DNA of 41,169 nt from Coprosoma sp963660615 (GCA_963660615.1 CAVKYE010000012.1:1-41169), one strand, 5' to 3'; positions 14,270 through 23,066 are shown, counted from the stretch's first letter. Numbers and translations: made by a program. The notes: generated from the letters alone by a model not told the origin.

Positions 14270-14307
14270 AAAGCTTATAAAATTTGTTTATTTTATAGGC
14301 TTTTTTT
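14270..14307. terminator. Bidirectional terminator hairpin
   Basis: A 14-bp stem with one G-T pair (14270-14283 with 14290-14303) and a 6-base loop, A-rich on the left and followed by a T-run on the right. It separates the membrane protein gene from the convergent 387-residue protein gene. Confidence 0.75.
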
Positions 14308-15451
14308 GTTTTTCTTTTGTGTATTTTTTTGTATCTATTATTACTAATGGAATGTTTCCGAAGTAGTTTGAGATGAATATGTCGCCTTCTTTTATTTCAT
14401 CATAGCAGATGACGTAGGTTGGTAATATCTTACATTCTTCTCCTTTTTTATTGTAGTTGTTATAGAGTATTTCGTTGAAACCTTTTGTTTCTTTTATTAG
14501 TTTTTCTGGGCTATATAGTCTTTTTGGTCTTTTGTGGTTTTCTTTTTCGAAATTACTAAAGGCGTTTGTTTCATAAATTCCTTTAATTTGGTTTATATCA
14601 AAGTCGTTGAAACCTAATAGTACACTTGTTTCGGGATCGCCATATGTTAGTAGGTGTTTGTCACTTATTAGGCTGTATGATGATGTTTCTCTGCCGCTTT
14701 TGTAGGTGAAGTTTGCTGTTTGGTTTCTATTACAGTTTATTGAACGAACCATTAGGTAAAATTCTTCTCCTGTTAGTTCGTATACTGCTCTTTTGTATGT
14801 TGTGGTAAGGTTGGGTGATTTTTTTAAGTCTTGTTTTACGGCACTTTTTAGTGAATTGTAGGCTTTTTGTTTGGTTTTTTCTAATTCTTCATTTAAATTT
14901 GGGGTTTTGTTTTTTAGGGCTATGATTATATTTTTTATTTTTTTTTCGTCTAAGGAGTAGAAGTTTAATAGGGCTTTGTATAGGTTTTTTGAATCATTTT
15001 CGTCATATTCTAGGATTGTTTTCATTTTGATTATGGCGGTGTCTATGGGCTGTTTAAAATAGGTTTCTATGATGTTTTCTAAAAGGGCTTTTTTGCTTAG
15101 CATTTGTAATTCTTCTTTATATTCTTCACCTAGTATTTTGTATATTTTGTGGTAGAGTGGTGAAAACCCATTATTAATTTCTATTTTATCTTCTCCTAAT
15201 AAGTAATCTCTATTTTCTTTGTTTAAATATAGGATGTATATTAGATAATTATAGTTGTGAGTTTGTCCATATGTTATAAATTTTTGGGCAAAGGTTTTAT
15301 CTAGGTGTTTTGATGATAGAAAGTATTTTAATGTGTCTATGTTTTCATAGATTAATTTTAATTGTTTATCATTTATTGGTGTGCTGTTTTGTGGATTTGT
15401 AAGTAAGTCGGTTAGCTCTTGTATTTGTTTTGTTTCTTGATTTATTTCCAT
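14288..15451 (-). CDS. Conserved-looking cytoplasmic protein of unknown function
   Basis: A 387-residue protein with no signal peptide or membrane segment. The N-terminal ~220 residues are helical and Lys/Glu/Asn-rich; the C-terminal ~160 residues look like a compact domain (YELTGEEFYLMVRSINC, SYSLISDKHLLTYGDPET, ILPTYVICYDEIKEGD, GNIPLVIIDTKKY). The pattern of an invariant-looking R-S-I-N and a final P-L-V-I-I-D-T-K-K-Y suggests an enzyme fold, but I cannot name the family. AGGAGG lies six bases before the ATG. It is monocistronic and divergent from the secretion/pilus locus. Confidence 0.7.
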   Translation of the reverse strand: MEINQETKQIQELTDLLTNPQNSTPINDKQLKLIYENIDTLKYFLSSKHLDKTFAQKFITYGQTHNYNYLIYILYLNKENRDYLLGEDKIEINNGFSPLYHKIYKILGEEYKEELQMLSKKALLENIIETYFKQPIDTAIIKMKTILEYDENDSKNLYKALLNFYSLDEKKIKNIIIALKNKTPNLNEELEKTKQKAYNSLKSAVKQDLKKSPNLTTTYKRAVYELTGEEFYLMVRSINCNRNQTANFTYKSGRETSSYSLISDKHLLTYGDPETSVLLGFNDFDINQIKGIYETNAFSNFEKENHKRPKRLYSPEKLIKETKGFNEILYNNYNKKGEECKILPTYVICYDEIKEGDIFISNYFGNIPLVIIDTKKYTKEKQKKPIK

Positions 15452-15470
15452 TTTGTTCCTCCTTGTATTT

Positions 15471-15479
15471 ATTATAGCA
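15471..15479 (-). promoter_or_regulatory. Extended -10 promoter of the 387-residue protein
   Basis: Minus-strand TGC-TATAAT about 20 bases upstream of the start; no clear -35. Confidence 0.55.
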
Positions 15480-15547
15480 TGTATTTTATTTTGTTATAGT
15501 TTTTATTTTTGGGAAAGTGTTAAAATATCGACAAAAATACTTTTTTT

Positions 15548-15575
15548 TTTACAAATTTTAGTATATAATTATTAT
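15548..15575 (+). promoter_or_regulatory. Possible promoter of the pilus/secretion locus
   Basis: TTTACA (15548-15553), 16-base spacer, TATTAT (15570-15575), about 20 bases before the first gene of the locus. Confidence 0.5.
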
Positions 15576-15596
15576 ATTAGGGAAGGGGCTTTTTAT

Positions 15597-17195
15597 ATGA
15601 TACTTAGAAAACCATATGCATTTTTTATAAAGTATTTTAGGCTTATTAATTTAATTATGGCTTTGCTTATGGCAATTCTTATTTACCATACTTTTAAAAT
15701 AGGAAAGTTTATAAGCCAATATGTTTCTGATTATACGGTGGCCTCTAGTTTTGTTATTGGTGACTATATAAGTATTTATTCTTTTCTTTTAGCTCTTGTA
15801 ATAATTATTGGAACGATTATTGTTTTATCGGTTTTGTTTGTTAAGGATAAACCGAAGAAGTTATATTTGTTTAATTTGATTTTGTTTTTTGCTTTGATTA
15901 TTTTGTATGGAGTAGATTACAGCGTTTTGAGAACGGTTCATGAAACTAATTTGGATATAAGGGTTTCTAAGGCTTTAAGAGATTTTGCTTATATGGCTTT
16001 GTTTTTACAAGTTATTAGTTTTGTTTTGACTACTATAAGAGCGACTGGTTTTGATATTAAAAGTTTTGATTTTGCTTCTGATTTGCAGTCTTTAGAGATT
16101 GATACTAAGGATAATGAAGAATTTGAGGTTGCGGTTGAATTTGATAAAAATAAGGTTAAAAGAAATATTAGAAAAAATATTAGGAATGTTAAATATATTT
16201 ATTTGGAGCATAAGTTTTTGATTAATTTGTGTGTAATAATTTTTGTGGTTATTTTAGGTTTTTCTATTTATATGAATAAGGGTATTTATAGTGCGAATTA
16301 TAAGGAAGGTGAGAATTTTTCGGCTAGTAGTGTTGTTATGAATGTTTCTTCTTCTTATATAACTAATACTGATTTTGATGGTAATAAGGTAACTAGTGAT
16401 GCTTTGGTGGTTGTTAAGTTTTCGGTTAAGAAGATGTATGATTCTGATAAGATAAGTTTAAATACTGGACTTATGAATTTGAGAGTTAATGGTAAGAGTT
16501 ATAATCAGACTAGTATTTATAATGATTATCTTTCTGATATTGGTGAGAGTTATGTTGATCAAAAACTTTCTTCTGATTTTGTGACTTATATTGTTACTTT
16601 TGATATTCCTTATAATTCGATTAATAATAGTATGACTTTAAAATTTAATGATAATATTAGTTATGTTAAAGGTGAGATGGGGGCTAAAAGTATTTATGTT
16701 AAACTTTCTCCTGTGAGTTTGCTTGAAAATAAGGGTTTGAAGGAGTATTCTATAAATGATAAGGTTAATTTTAAAGGTAGTATTTTAGAAGGCTCTTCGC
16801 TTGTTATAACTGGGGCAGCTATTTCTAATAAGTTTAAGTCTGAATATAGTTTTTGTCTTAGAAAGGATTTGTGTACTCCTTCTTATGAGTATGTAACTCC
16901 GACGGCTACTGGTAGTTATGCGAAAACGCTTATTAAACTTGAGGGAGATTTTGAACCTTCTGATAATTCGGATATAGATACTTTATATGATTTTATTAAT
17001 ACGTTTGGAGAAATAAATTATAAGGTTGATGGTACTGTTAAAAAACATAAAATAAATTCTAAGATAGTTAAGCCTAAGATGAAAAATGAGAATGATGTTA
17101 CTTATATTGAGGTTTCTAAGGAGTTAGAGAGGGCTTCTGACGTTTACTTTACATTTAATGTACGTGATTATTCTTATAAGTATGTTATCAAATAA
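15597..17195 (+). CDS. Multi-pass membrane protein with a large extracellular domain
   Basis: A 532-residue protein. The frame is open for 48 codons further upstream, but only the ATG at 15597 has a good site (GGGAAGGGG). Four membrane segments lie in residues ~15-155 (NLIMALLMAILIY, YSFLLALVIIIGTIIVLSVLF, LFNLILFFALIILYGV, FAYMALFLQVISFVL), then a charged cytoplasmic stretch, a fifth segment (FLINLCVIIFVVILGFSIYM) near 225, and about 290 extracellular residues rich in Ser/Asn and beta-type pattern. No family is recognised. It begins the co-oriented pilus/secretion genes and may be an accessory envelope component. Confidence 0.65.
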   Translation: MILRKPYAFFIKYFRLINLIMALLMAILIYHTFKIGKFISQYVSDYTVASSFVIGDYISIYSFLLALVIIIGTIIVLSVLFVKDKPKKLYLFNLILFFALIILYGVDYSVLRTVHETNLDIRVSKALRDFAYMALFLQVISFVLTTIRATGFDIKSFDFASDLQSLEIDTKDNEEFEVAVEFDKNKVKRNIRKNIRNVKYIYLEHKFLINLCVIIFVVILGFSIYMNKGIYSANYKEGENFSASSVVMNVSSSYITNTDFDGNKVTSDALVVVKFSVKKMYDSDKISLNTGLMNLRVNGKSYNQTSIYNDYLSDIGESYVDQKLSSDFVTYIVTFDIPYNSINNSMTLKFNDNISYVKGEMGAKSIYVKLSPVSLLENKGLKEYSINDKVNFKGSILEGSSLVITGAAISNKFKSEYSFCLRKDLCTPSYEYVTPTATGSYAKTLIKLEGDFEPSDNSDIDTLYDFINTFGEINYKVDGTVKKHKINSKIVKPKMKNENDVTYIEVSKELERASDVYFTFNVRDYSYKYVIK

Positions 17196-17232
17196 TTATA
17201 TATGCTATAATATGAAAGGAGGCTAGGCTTTG

Positions 17233-17862
17233 ATGGAAAGAATAAAATATGTGTTTGTGTTTGCTTTCTTGATGGCTATTTTCCCTTTAGTTTCTAAAGC
17301 GGATTGTAGTTATGAAAGACAAGCTTCACTTTCTAAGATAGCTTCAAATGTTCAGTTTAATTATACTTATGATAAGGAAAGTGATATATCATTTAATGTT
17401 TTGATTACTAATTTGACTGATGATATATATTTGGTTGATGGTGATAATAATGTTATAAGTGGCGCTGGTGAAAAAAGTTTGAATTATTTTCCTGGGCAAA
17501 AAATAGAATATACTATTTTTTCTAATGATGATTCTTGCCGTGGTGATGTTATTCAAAAAAGATATGTTAATTTACCTGTTTATAATACTTATTCTACTTT
17601 GGATGTGTGTAAGGAAAATCCTGGTTTTAGTTTATGTGGTATGTGGGTTGATTTGACTGGTTATACTTATGAACAATTTATTGATGAATTAGAAAAATAT
17701 AAAAATGATAAAAATAAAAGTGTTTCAAAAGATACTAATAAGTTAAGTTTTTGGGATTTTGTTTCTGAAAATAAAATGACTTTTATAATTATATTTATAG
17801 CTATTATTATATTAGTATTTGCATTTTTGTTTGTTAGAAGTAAGAGGGAGGTGAGAAGATGA
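17233..17862 (+). CDS. Type I membrane protein with signal peptide and C-terminal anchor
   Basis: A 209-residue protein with a signal peptide (KYVFVFAFLMAIFPLVSKA-DC), an extracellular beta-rich domain with paired cysteines, and a C-terminal membrane segment (FIIIFIAIIILVFAFLFV) followed by RSKREVRR. AAAGGAGG lies 10 bases before this ATG; a TTG three bases earlier is an alternative start. A TGC-TATAAT box at 17203-17211 could be a promoter but lies very close to the ribosome binding site. The end overlaps the adhesin gene by four bases (ATGA), so it probably assists or anchors the adhesin. Family unknown. Confidence 0.7.
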   Translation: MERIKYVFVFAFLMAIFPLVSKADCSYERQASLSKIASNVQFNYTYDKESDISFNVLITNLTDDIYLVDGDNNVISGAGEKSLNYFPGQKIEYTIFSNDDSCRGDVIQKRYVNLPVYNTYSTLDVCKENPGFSLCGMWVDLTGYTYEQFIDELEKYKNDKNKSVSKDTNKLSFWDFVSENKMTFIIIFIAIIILVFAFLFVRSKREVRR

Positions 17863-20411
17863 AAGTGAAAATATTTGGTTTTTTAGTTGTGTTGTTTTCA
17901 TTTTTGCTTCTTCCTAATTATGTATCGGCTGGGGAAATGGTTTATCCAAATGGTTCTACTGATTGGACCAGCACTGTACATGTTCAAATTTCTAGATATG
18001 ATAAAAATGGAAACTGGGTTAAATATGTAGGAAATATTGGAGAAGGTATGTTTGCTATTAAAAAGGATAATGGGGATGTTTCAAAGGCTTTTTGTTTAGA
18101 TGGTACTAAGGGTTTTAGTCCTGGTAGTTATGCTAGTTATCACAATGCCCTTGATTATATGTCTCAAAGTACTCTTACTAAAATGGCTATTTACAATGAT
18201 TATATATATAATAAGCAAACTTATGCGAGTGGTGAAGATGCTAAGTATTATTTTATGCAGATATTTGTTTGGAATATATTAATTGATACTGGCGATGCTT
18301 GGAACAGAGCTAATTGGAGTACTGGTTCTAACAGAAATAATTATGGCAAATATTTGATTGCTACGGATGATGAAGATGCAAGAGCGAGAGTTTTTGGCGG
18401 TGGCAGTCAATCTTATGCTGATGAAATTCAAAATAAAGTAATTTCAGGTGCTAATGAATATTATGAAAAAAACAAAAATAATTTTAAAGGTTATGGTGAG
18501 GTTTGGACTCCTAATAATGGGTCACAACCGGTTGTGCTTTTTTCTGTAAAGAGAATTAAATATGATTATAGTATTGATGCGGCCTGTGAAAATTGTGATT
18601 CTAAAAATACTAATGGTAGTTATTTGATTCAGGATACTACTAATTGGAATAATATATTCATTAGTCCTGATGCTTCGGCTAATCCTAATGCTAAGAGTTA
18701 TTATAAGAAGAGTGTTAATGGATGTAATGTTTTTTGTAGGGAAGAGTATAAGGTAGTTTTCCCAAATCAAAATAATCAAATATATACTGAACCTGGAAGA
18801 TATTTTACTGTTAATAAACAAACTACTGGTATTATGTATAAAGGTGGGGTTTCTAATTTTAAACCTATAAAGGTTATTAAGACTCGTGAGTGTAGGGTTT
18901 CTGATGGTAATGCTTCTTGTCTTTCTAAGTTTGCAAATCAGGCTAAGAGTGAAACGGGTTCTTCTGCTGGTAAGACTGGTAAGATTTCTTTGAAGTATAA
19001 GGAAAATTATGCGAATACTAGATATAATTCTGAGTTTGATCTTGTGGAAGATAGTAATAGGACTACGGAGAAGGTTTCTATAGATGGTTCTGTTATGAAG
19101 GCTGTTAAGACTGTTTGGTATAAATTACCTAGTAATACTTATAGGTATGTTAATATTGAAACTGGTGAATCTGCGAAAAATAAGCCTTCTGATGTAACGT
19201 CTCATTATCAAGATATTGGTACGGAAAATTTACCTGTATCTATGAATAATTACGCTACTAGTTCTAATAAGGGTATTGGTTCTACTATTTCTCTTAAGTA
19301 TTCTTTACCTACTGATGATAAGTATTCTAAATTGTATAAGGCGTTTAATGCTAATAATAATTATTTTGGTGATAATTCTGATAATGAGGAAGGTAATACT
19401 TATAAGAAGAATGATAATAGTAATGGTGAACTTTCTAATTCGGCTTGTGCTAAGTTATATGGATATGGAACTAGTAAGTATGAAAGTTGCCGTTTAGCGA
19501 GAACTAGTAATAAGGCTGGTAAATGTTATTCTTCTATTACTGAGGGTAAGTATACTTGTGATGTTAAGGTTTGTGCTGAGGGTGAAACTTTATGTCCTGA
19601 TGGTACTTGTTCTGTTAATAAGGAATGTCCTAATGATGGTGGACCTAAGTGTGAAATAATTGATGATAAGTATTATGATAAAAATGGTAAAGAGGTAACT
19701 CGTGCTGAGTATAATAGTAGTTGTGATTCTGACGGTAATCGTAAGTGTGTTGTTAAAAATGGTAAGTATTATGGACAAGATGGTAATGAGGTTACTAAGG
19801 AAGAATATCTTGCTCAGTGTCCTAATTATTGTACGGTGATTGATGGCAAGTACTATGGTAAGAGTGGTGATTTGACTACTAAGAGTGAGTATGAGAGTCA
19901 GTGCGGTTCTAATGATTGGTGTAAGTTATGTAATGGTGGTAAGTGCTGTCCTGATACGGATATGGTTTGCCCTGATGAAAATGGGGAGTGTCCTACTAAG
20001 GGTGGTAATAAGATTATTTATCGTACGATTGATTTGAATAATCCTTTCCCTTCTCAAACTGGTTTGGGAAGAAGTACTGGTTCTAACTGGTGTAGTTACA
20101 ATGTTAATACTAAGAAATATACTTGTGCTAATACGGCTAGTAATAGGATTGTTGATAAGCATATTTTAACTAATCGTAGTCAAAAAGGTTATAATGTTTA
20201 TAATACTACACCTTTATATGAGTTTACTTTAGACACTGATACTATTAAGGCTATTAAAAAGTATAATAAGACTCATAGTTATGATGATTCTGATTTGAGA
20301 TGTACTAAAGGTGTTTGTTCTAGTGATTTCCTTCGTAGTGTTGTGAAGATTGATAAAGGAACTTGTAGTAAGAAATCTAATCTTAGTACTTGTGCGGAGG
20401 TGAAGAGCTGA
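17859..20411 (+). CDS. Secreted thioester-domain adhesin with Cys-bounded repeats
   Basis: An 850-residue exported protein. The signal peptide is MKVKIFGFLVVLFSFLLLPNYVSA. Residues ~25-200 look like a thioester domain of Gram-positive adhesins (TED): the reactive cysteine in AFCLDG (C79) and the glutamine in FMQIFVWNI (Q134), with tryptophan four residues after it as in the usual T-Q-x-A-I-W motif. Such domains form a Cys-Gln thioester that bonds covalently to host surface proteins. The middle is Ser/Asn/Thr-rich; residues ~545-700 are Cys-rich, including three 25-residue repeats. No LPXTG motif or C-terminal membrane segment is seen, so it must be held by other parts, perhaps the pilus. It is translationally coupled to the genes on both sides. 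Confidence 0.75.
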   Translation: MKVKIFGFLVVLFSFLLLPNYVSAGEMVYPNGSTDWTSTVHVQISRYDKNGNWVKYVGNIGEGMFAIKKDNGDVSKAFCLDGTKGFSPGSYASYHNALDYMSQSTLTKMAIYNDYIYNKQTYASGEDAKYYFMQIFVWNILIDTGDAWNRANWSTGSNRNNYGKYLIATDDEDARARVFGGGSQSYADEIQNKVISGANEYYEKNKNNFKGYGEVWTPNNGSQPVVLFSVKRIKYDYSIDAACENCDSKNTNGSYLIQDTTNWNNIFISPDASANPNAKSYYKKSVNGCNVFCREEYKVVFPNQNNQIYTEPGRYFTVNKQTTGIMYKGGVSNFKPIKVIKTRECRVSDGNASCLSKFANQAKSETGSSAGKTGKISLKYKENYANTRYNSEFDLVEDSNRTTEKVSIDGSVMKAVKTVWYKLPSNTYRYVNIETGESAKNKPSDVTSHYQDIGTENLPVSMNNYATSSNKGIGSTISLKYSLPTDDKYSKLYKAFNANNNYFGDNSDNEEGNTYKKNDNSNGELSNSACAKLYGYGTSKYESCRLARTSNKAGKCYSSITEGKYTCDVKVCAEGETLCPDGTCSVNKECPNDGGPKCEIIDDKYYDKNGKEVTRAEYNSSCDSDGNRKCVVKNGKYYGQDGNEVTKEEYLAQCPNYCTVIDGKYYGKSGDLTTKSEYESQCGSNDWCKLCNGGKCCPDTDMVCPDENGECPTKGGNKIIYRTIDLNNPFPSQTGLGRSTGSNWCSYNVNTKKYTCANTASNRIVDKHILTNRSQKGYNVYNTTPLYEFTLDTDTIKAIKKYNKTHSYDDSDLRCTKGVCSSDFLRSVVKIDKGTCSKKSNLSTCAEVKS
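19650..19904 (+). repeat. Three 25-residue Cys-bounded protein repeats
   Basis: Repeats at residues 598-622, 630-654 and 658-682 of the adhesin (bases 19650-19724, 19746-19820, 19830-19904). The pattern is C-x-V/I-x-x-D/G-K-Y-Y-x-x-x-G-x-x-x-T-x-x-E-Y-x-x-x-C, each unit starting and ending with a cysteine that could close it by a disulfide. Confidence 0.85.
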
Positions 20412-20827
20412 TGAATAGATCGTTTTGGATGGTTTTTGTTATTATGCTTGGTGTTGCTTCTGTGTTCTTTATTACTTTGTTTCAAACGATTACTAATACG
20501 GATGAACATAATTCACAGCTTTTGAAAGAGGTTACGGAGGCGGCTATGTGGGATGCGGTTGACTATGCTTATTATCGTAAGACTGGTTACACTAAGATTA
20601 ATAAGGAGAAGTTTGTTGAAAATTTTCTTAGAAGGTTTGCTCAGAGTTCTAATTACTCTAGGGATTATAAGATTACTTTCTATGATGTTAATGAACTTCC
20701 GCCTAAGGTTAGTGTGAAGGTTACTAGTGTGGTAAGTGGTAGTGTTACTGCGACGCTTGGTGATGATAGTTCGACTGATTTTAATCTTACTAATAAAATT
20801 GATGCGATTTTAGAGACGCCATATTAA
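20411..20827 (+). CDS. DUF5411-like pseudopilin-type membrane protein
   Basis: A 138-residue protein with one N-terminal membrane segment (WMVFVIMLGVASVFFITLF) and a compact C-terminal domain. The segment TNTDEHNSQLLKEVTEAAMWDAVDYAYYR with FVENFLRRFA fits DUF5411, a family I associate with gut Firmicutes pilus-like loci; function is uncharacterised. I chose the ATG at 20411 because GGAGGTG lies eight bases upstream and it overlaps the adhesin stop in TGATG. Topology resembles TadE/TadF pseudopilins, but the prepilin cleavage motif (G followed by E at +5) is absent. Confidence 0.6.
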   Translation: MNRSFWMVFVIMLGVASVFFITLFQTITNTDEHNSQLLKEVTEAAMWDAVDYAYYRKTGYTKINKEKFVENFLRRFAQSSNYSRDYKITFYDVNELPPKVSVKVTSVVSGSVTATLGDDSSTDFNLTNKIDAILETPY

Positions 20828-20854
20828 AAAATAAAAGGAAAAGAGGATGAATAT

Positions 20855-21949
20855 ATGAATAGTTTTTTGGCTTCGGCTCAAAGGTTTTTGAAAAATAAAA
20901 ATACAATAACGATTCTTGGAATAATTATTATTCTAGTGCTTCTATATGTTGGATATAGTTCACAAATTAATAAAGCGGTGGAACCAGTTAGTGTTCCTGT
21001 TGCTACTGAGACAATTCAACCTAGAACTGAGATTACTGATGACATGGTTGAGGTTGTTGATATGCCTAATGTTTCTGTTTCTGATAATGTTTTGATGAGT
21101 AAATCTGATGTTGTTGGTAAGTATTCTAATGTTAATACGGTTATACCAAAGGGTAGTATGTTTTATACTGATACGGTAATTACTAAGTCTGAGTTGCCTG
21201 ATTCTGCATTTGTTAAGGTTAAGAAGGGTGAGGTTGTTTATAATTTTCCTGTTGATATGGAATCTACTTATGGTAATTCTATTTACCCTGGTAATAAGAT
21301 TGATATTTATATGAAGACCGGTGATGGTACTGATGAGAAGGTTATGCTTGGTAAACTTGTTGAAAATGTTGAGGTTTTAGCGGTTAAGGATTCTGCTGGT
21401 AAGAATGTTTTTGAGGATACTAGTGAAGATAGAACTCCTGCTATGCTTTTGTTTGGTGTTCCTTCTGATATTAATTTACTTTTAAGAAAGGCTTCTTATA
21501 TGGATTCTTTAGGTGTTGAGTTATTCCCTGTTCCTCATGGTGGTAAGGTAAGTACTACTGGTGCTACTGAGGTTTCTACTCAACAACTTGCTGATTATAT
21601 TGAGGCTCATGCGGTTAATATTCCTACTACTGATACTACTAGTACTACTGATTCTTTACTTCCTACTATTAAGGTTACTGGAAGTGGGGTTAAGACTGTA
21701 ACTATTACTTATCCTAAGAGTTGTAAGACTAATACTTGTGCTTATCAAAAAGATAGTGGTAGTGCGGTTAAGACTACTAATAAAAAACAAACTGTTAAGT
21801 TTAATGTTTCTGGTGTTATAACTGCGACATTTACTGAGAGTGATGGTACTGTTCATACGGCAACTGAAAATGTTACTGTAGGTAATACTACTACTGGTAC
21901 TGGTACTACTACTGCTACTGGTACTGCTACTTCTACTAGTTTGAGGTGA
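20855..21949 (+). CDS. CpaB/RcpC-like SAF-domain pilus assembly protein
   Basis: A 364-residue protein with an N-terminal membrane anchor (TITILGIIIILVLLYVGYSS), a SAF domain (VPVATETIQPRTEITDDMVEVVDMP at about 45-70) and the RcpC-like second domain (YPGNKIDIYMKTG, AMLLFGVPSDINLLLRKASY). This is the order of CpaB/RcpC of Flp/Tad pili, where the protein normally acts at the outer-membrane secretin; monoderm versions lack that partner. The last ~120 residues are an addition: a Thr-rich linker, an Ig-like beta domain (IKVTGSGVKTVTITYPKSC onward) and a Thr/Gly low-complexity tail. It is followed by cpaF after four bases. Confidence 0.82.
   Translation: MNSFLASAQRFLKNKNTITILGIIIILVLLYVGYSSQINKAVEPVSVPVATETIQPRTEITDDMVEVVDMPNVSVSDNVLMSKSDVVGKYSNVNTVIPKGSMFYTDTVITKSELPDSAFVKVKKGEVVYNFPVDMESTYGNSIYPGNKIDIYMKTGDGTDEKVMLGKLVENVEVLAVKDSAGKNVFEDTSEDRTPAMLLFGVPSDINLLLRKASYMDSLGVELFPVPHGGKVSTTGATEVSTQQLADYIEAHAVNIPTTDTTSTTDSLLPTIKVTGSGVKTVTITYPKSCKTNTCAYQKDSGSAVKTTNKKQTVKFNVSGVITATFTESDGTVHTATENVTVGNTTTGTGTTTATGTATSTSLR
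21883..21939 (+). repeat. Low-complexity ACTACT/GGTACT repeat at the 3' end of the cpaB-like gene
   Basis: Short iterated Thr/Gly/Ala codons (GGTACT, ACTACT, GCTACT) encode a flexible tail. Slippage could change its length in steps of three bases. Confidence 0.7.
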
Positions 21950-21953
21950 TTTT

Positions 21954-23066
21954 ATGCATAATATGTTTGATCAAATTGATTTTGGTCCTTTGAAAGAGTA
22001 TTTGGATACTGATGATATTACGGATATTTCTTATGATAATGGTGGTCAGATTCATTTGAAGACTTTGTCTCGTGGTATTTATAGGGTTGAAAATGATGCT
22101 GTTAATAATGCTTTTATGGAGAAACTTGCGTTTCAGTGTTCTAATGTTATGGGGAAGAGTTTTAATGCGGCTCACCCTTTCCTAGATGCTGAGAGCGCGG
22201 AACTTCGTTTGAATTTTGTTCATGATTCTATTGCTACTAATGGTATTGCTTGTGTTATTCGTAAGACTCCAGCGAAGATTCGTCTTCAAAAGGAAAAGAT
22301 TATTGAGCAAAAGTATATTGAGCCTGATATTCATGATTTTTTAGAGTATTGTATTAAGGGTCATTGTAATATTATTGCTTGCGGTGAGACTGGTAGTGGT
22401 AAGACTGAGCTTGTTAAGTATTTGGCTTCAAAGATTGCGGAGGATGAGAAGATTATTACGATTGAGGATACTTTGGAACTTCATTTGGATAAGATTTTCC
22501 CTCACCGTGATATTGTGGCGATGAAGACTAATAATATTGCTTCTTATACTGATGTTCTTGTTACTTGTATGCGTCAGAATCCTAAGTGGATTTTGCTTTC
22601 GGAGGTTCGTAGTGCGGAGGCTGTTTTAGCGGTTCGTAACTCTATTTCTTCTGGTCATTATATTTTATCTACTATTCATGCGGATAAGGCTGCTAGTATT
22701 CCTAATCGTATGTATAGTTTGCTTGAAACTAGTCAGGATATTGATCAGTTTTTGAAGACTATTCATAGATATGTTCAAATTGGTATTTATGTAAGGGGTT
22801 ATACTGATAAGACTACGCATAATTTCGTTCGTGAGATTGCGGAGGTTACGGAGTTTTATGTTTCTAAGGATAATGAGGCTCTTTCTAATATGCTTTATCG
22901 TAAGAGTCCTGATGGAACGGTTATTAGAAATAATCCTAGTCCATATTTGATTGATTATTTAGAGGTTCAAGGGGTATTTTTACCTAAGGAGATGAAGTTT
23001 TTAGGGGAGAATATTCCTTTGGGGGACTCTAAGGTTACTTCGGCTACGCCTGAGAATTTATTTTAA
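21954..23066 (+). CDS. CpaF/TadA-family secretion ATPase (GspE/VirB11 superfamily)
   Basis: A 370-residue ATPase expected to form a hexamer at the inner face of the membrane and drive pilin assembly, retraction or secretion. Motifs are complete: Walker A GETGSGKT (144-151), Asp box IEDTLEL (170-176), Walker B WILLSEVR (212-219) and His box STIHADKA (239-246). The N-terminal domain is short compared with typical TadA (over 400 residues) but keeps ITDISYDNGGQIHL and the VIRKTP segment. GAGGTG precedes the ATG. It is followed by tadB and tadC as in Tad loci, and is the only VirB11-type ATPase in the window, so it might also serve the type IV secretion-like genes. Confidence 0.92.
   Translation: MHNMFDQIDFGPLKEYLDTDDITDISYDNGGQIHLKTLSRGIYRVENDAVNNAFMEKLAFQCSNVMGKSFNAAHPFLDAESAELRLNFVHDSIATNGIACVIRKTPAKIRLQKEKIIEQKYIEPDIHDFLEYCIKGHCNIIACGETGSGKTELVKYLASKIAEDEKIITIEDTLELHLDKIFPHRDIVAMKTNNIASYTDVLVTCMRQNPKWILLSEVRSAEAVLAVRNSISSGHYILSTIHADKAASIPNRMYSLLETSQDIDQFLKTIHRYVQIGIYVRGYTDKTTHNFVREIAEVTEFYVSKDNEALSNMLYRKSPDGTVIRNNPSPYLIDYLEVQGVFLPKEMKFLGENIPLGDSKVTSATPENLF

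Noticed and set aside
17859..20411. Sortase-anchored surface protein
   Set aside because: The C-terminus lacks LPXTG-like motif, hydrophobic segment and positive tail, and no sortase gene is in the window.
18522..20509. Minus-strand frames opposite the adhesin gene
   Set aside because: Shadow frames of Asn/Ser/Thr codons; the sense frame has signal peptide, thioester motif and repeats.
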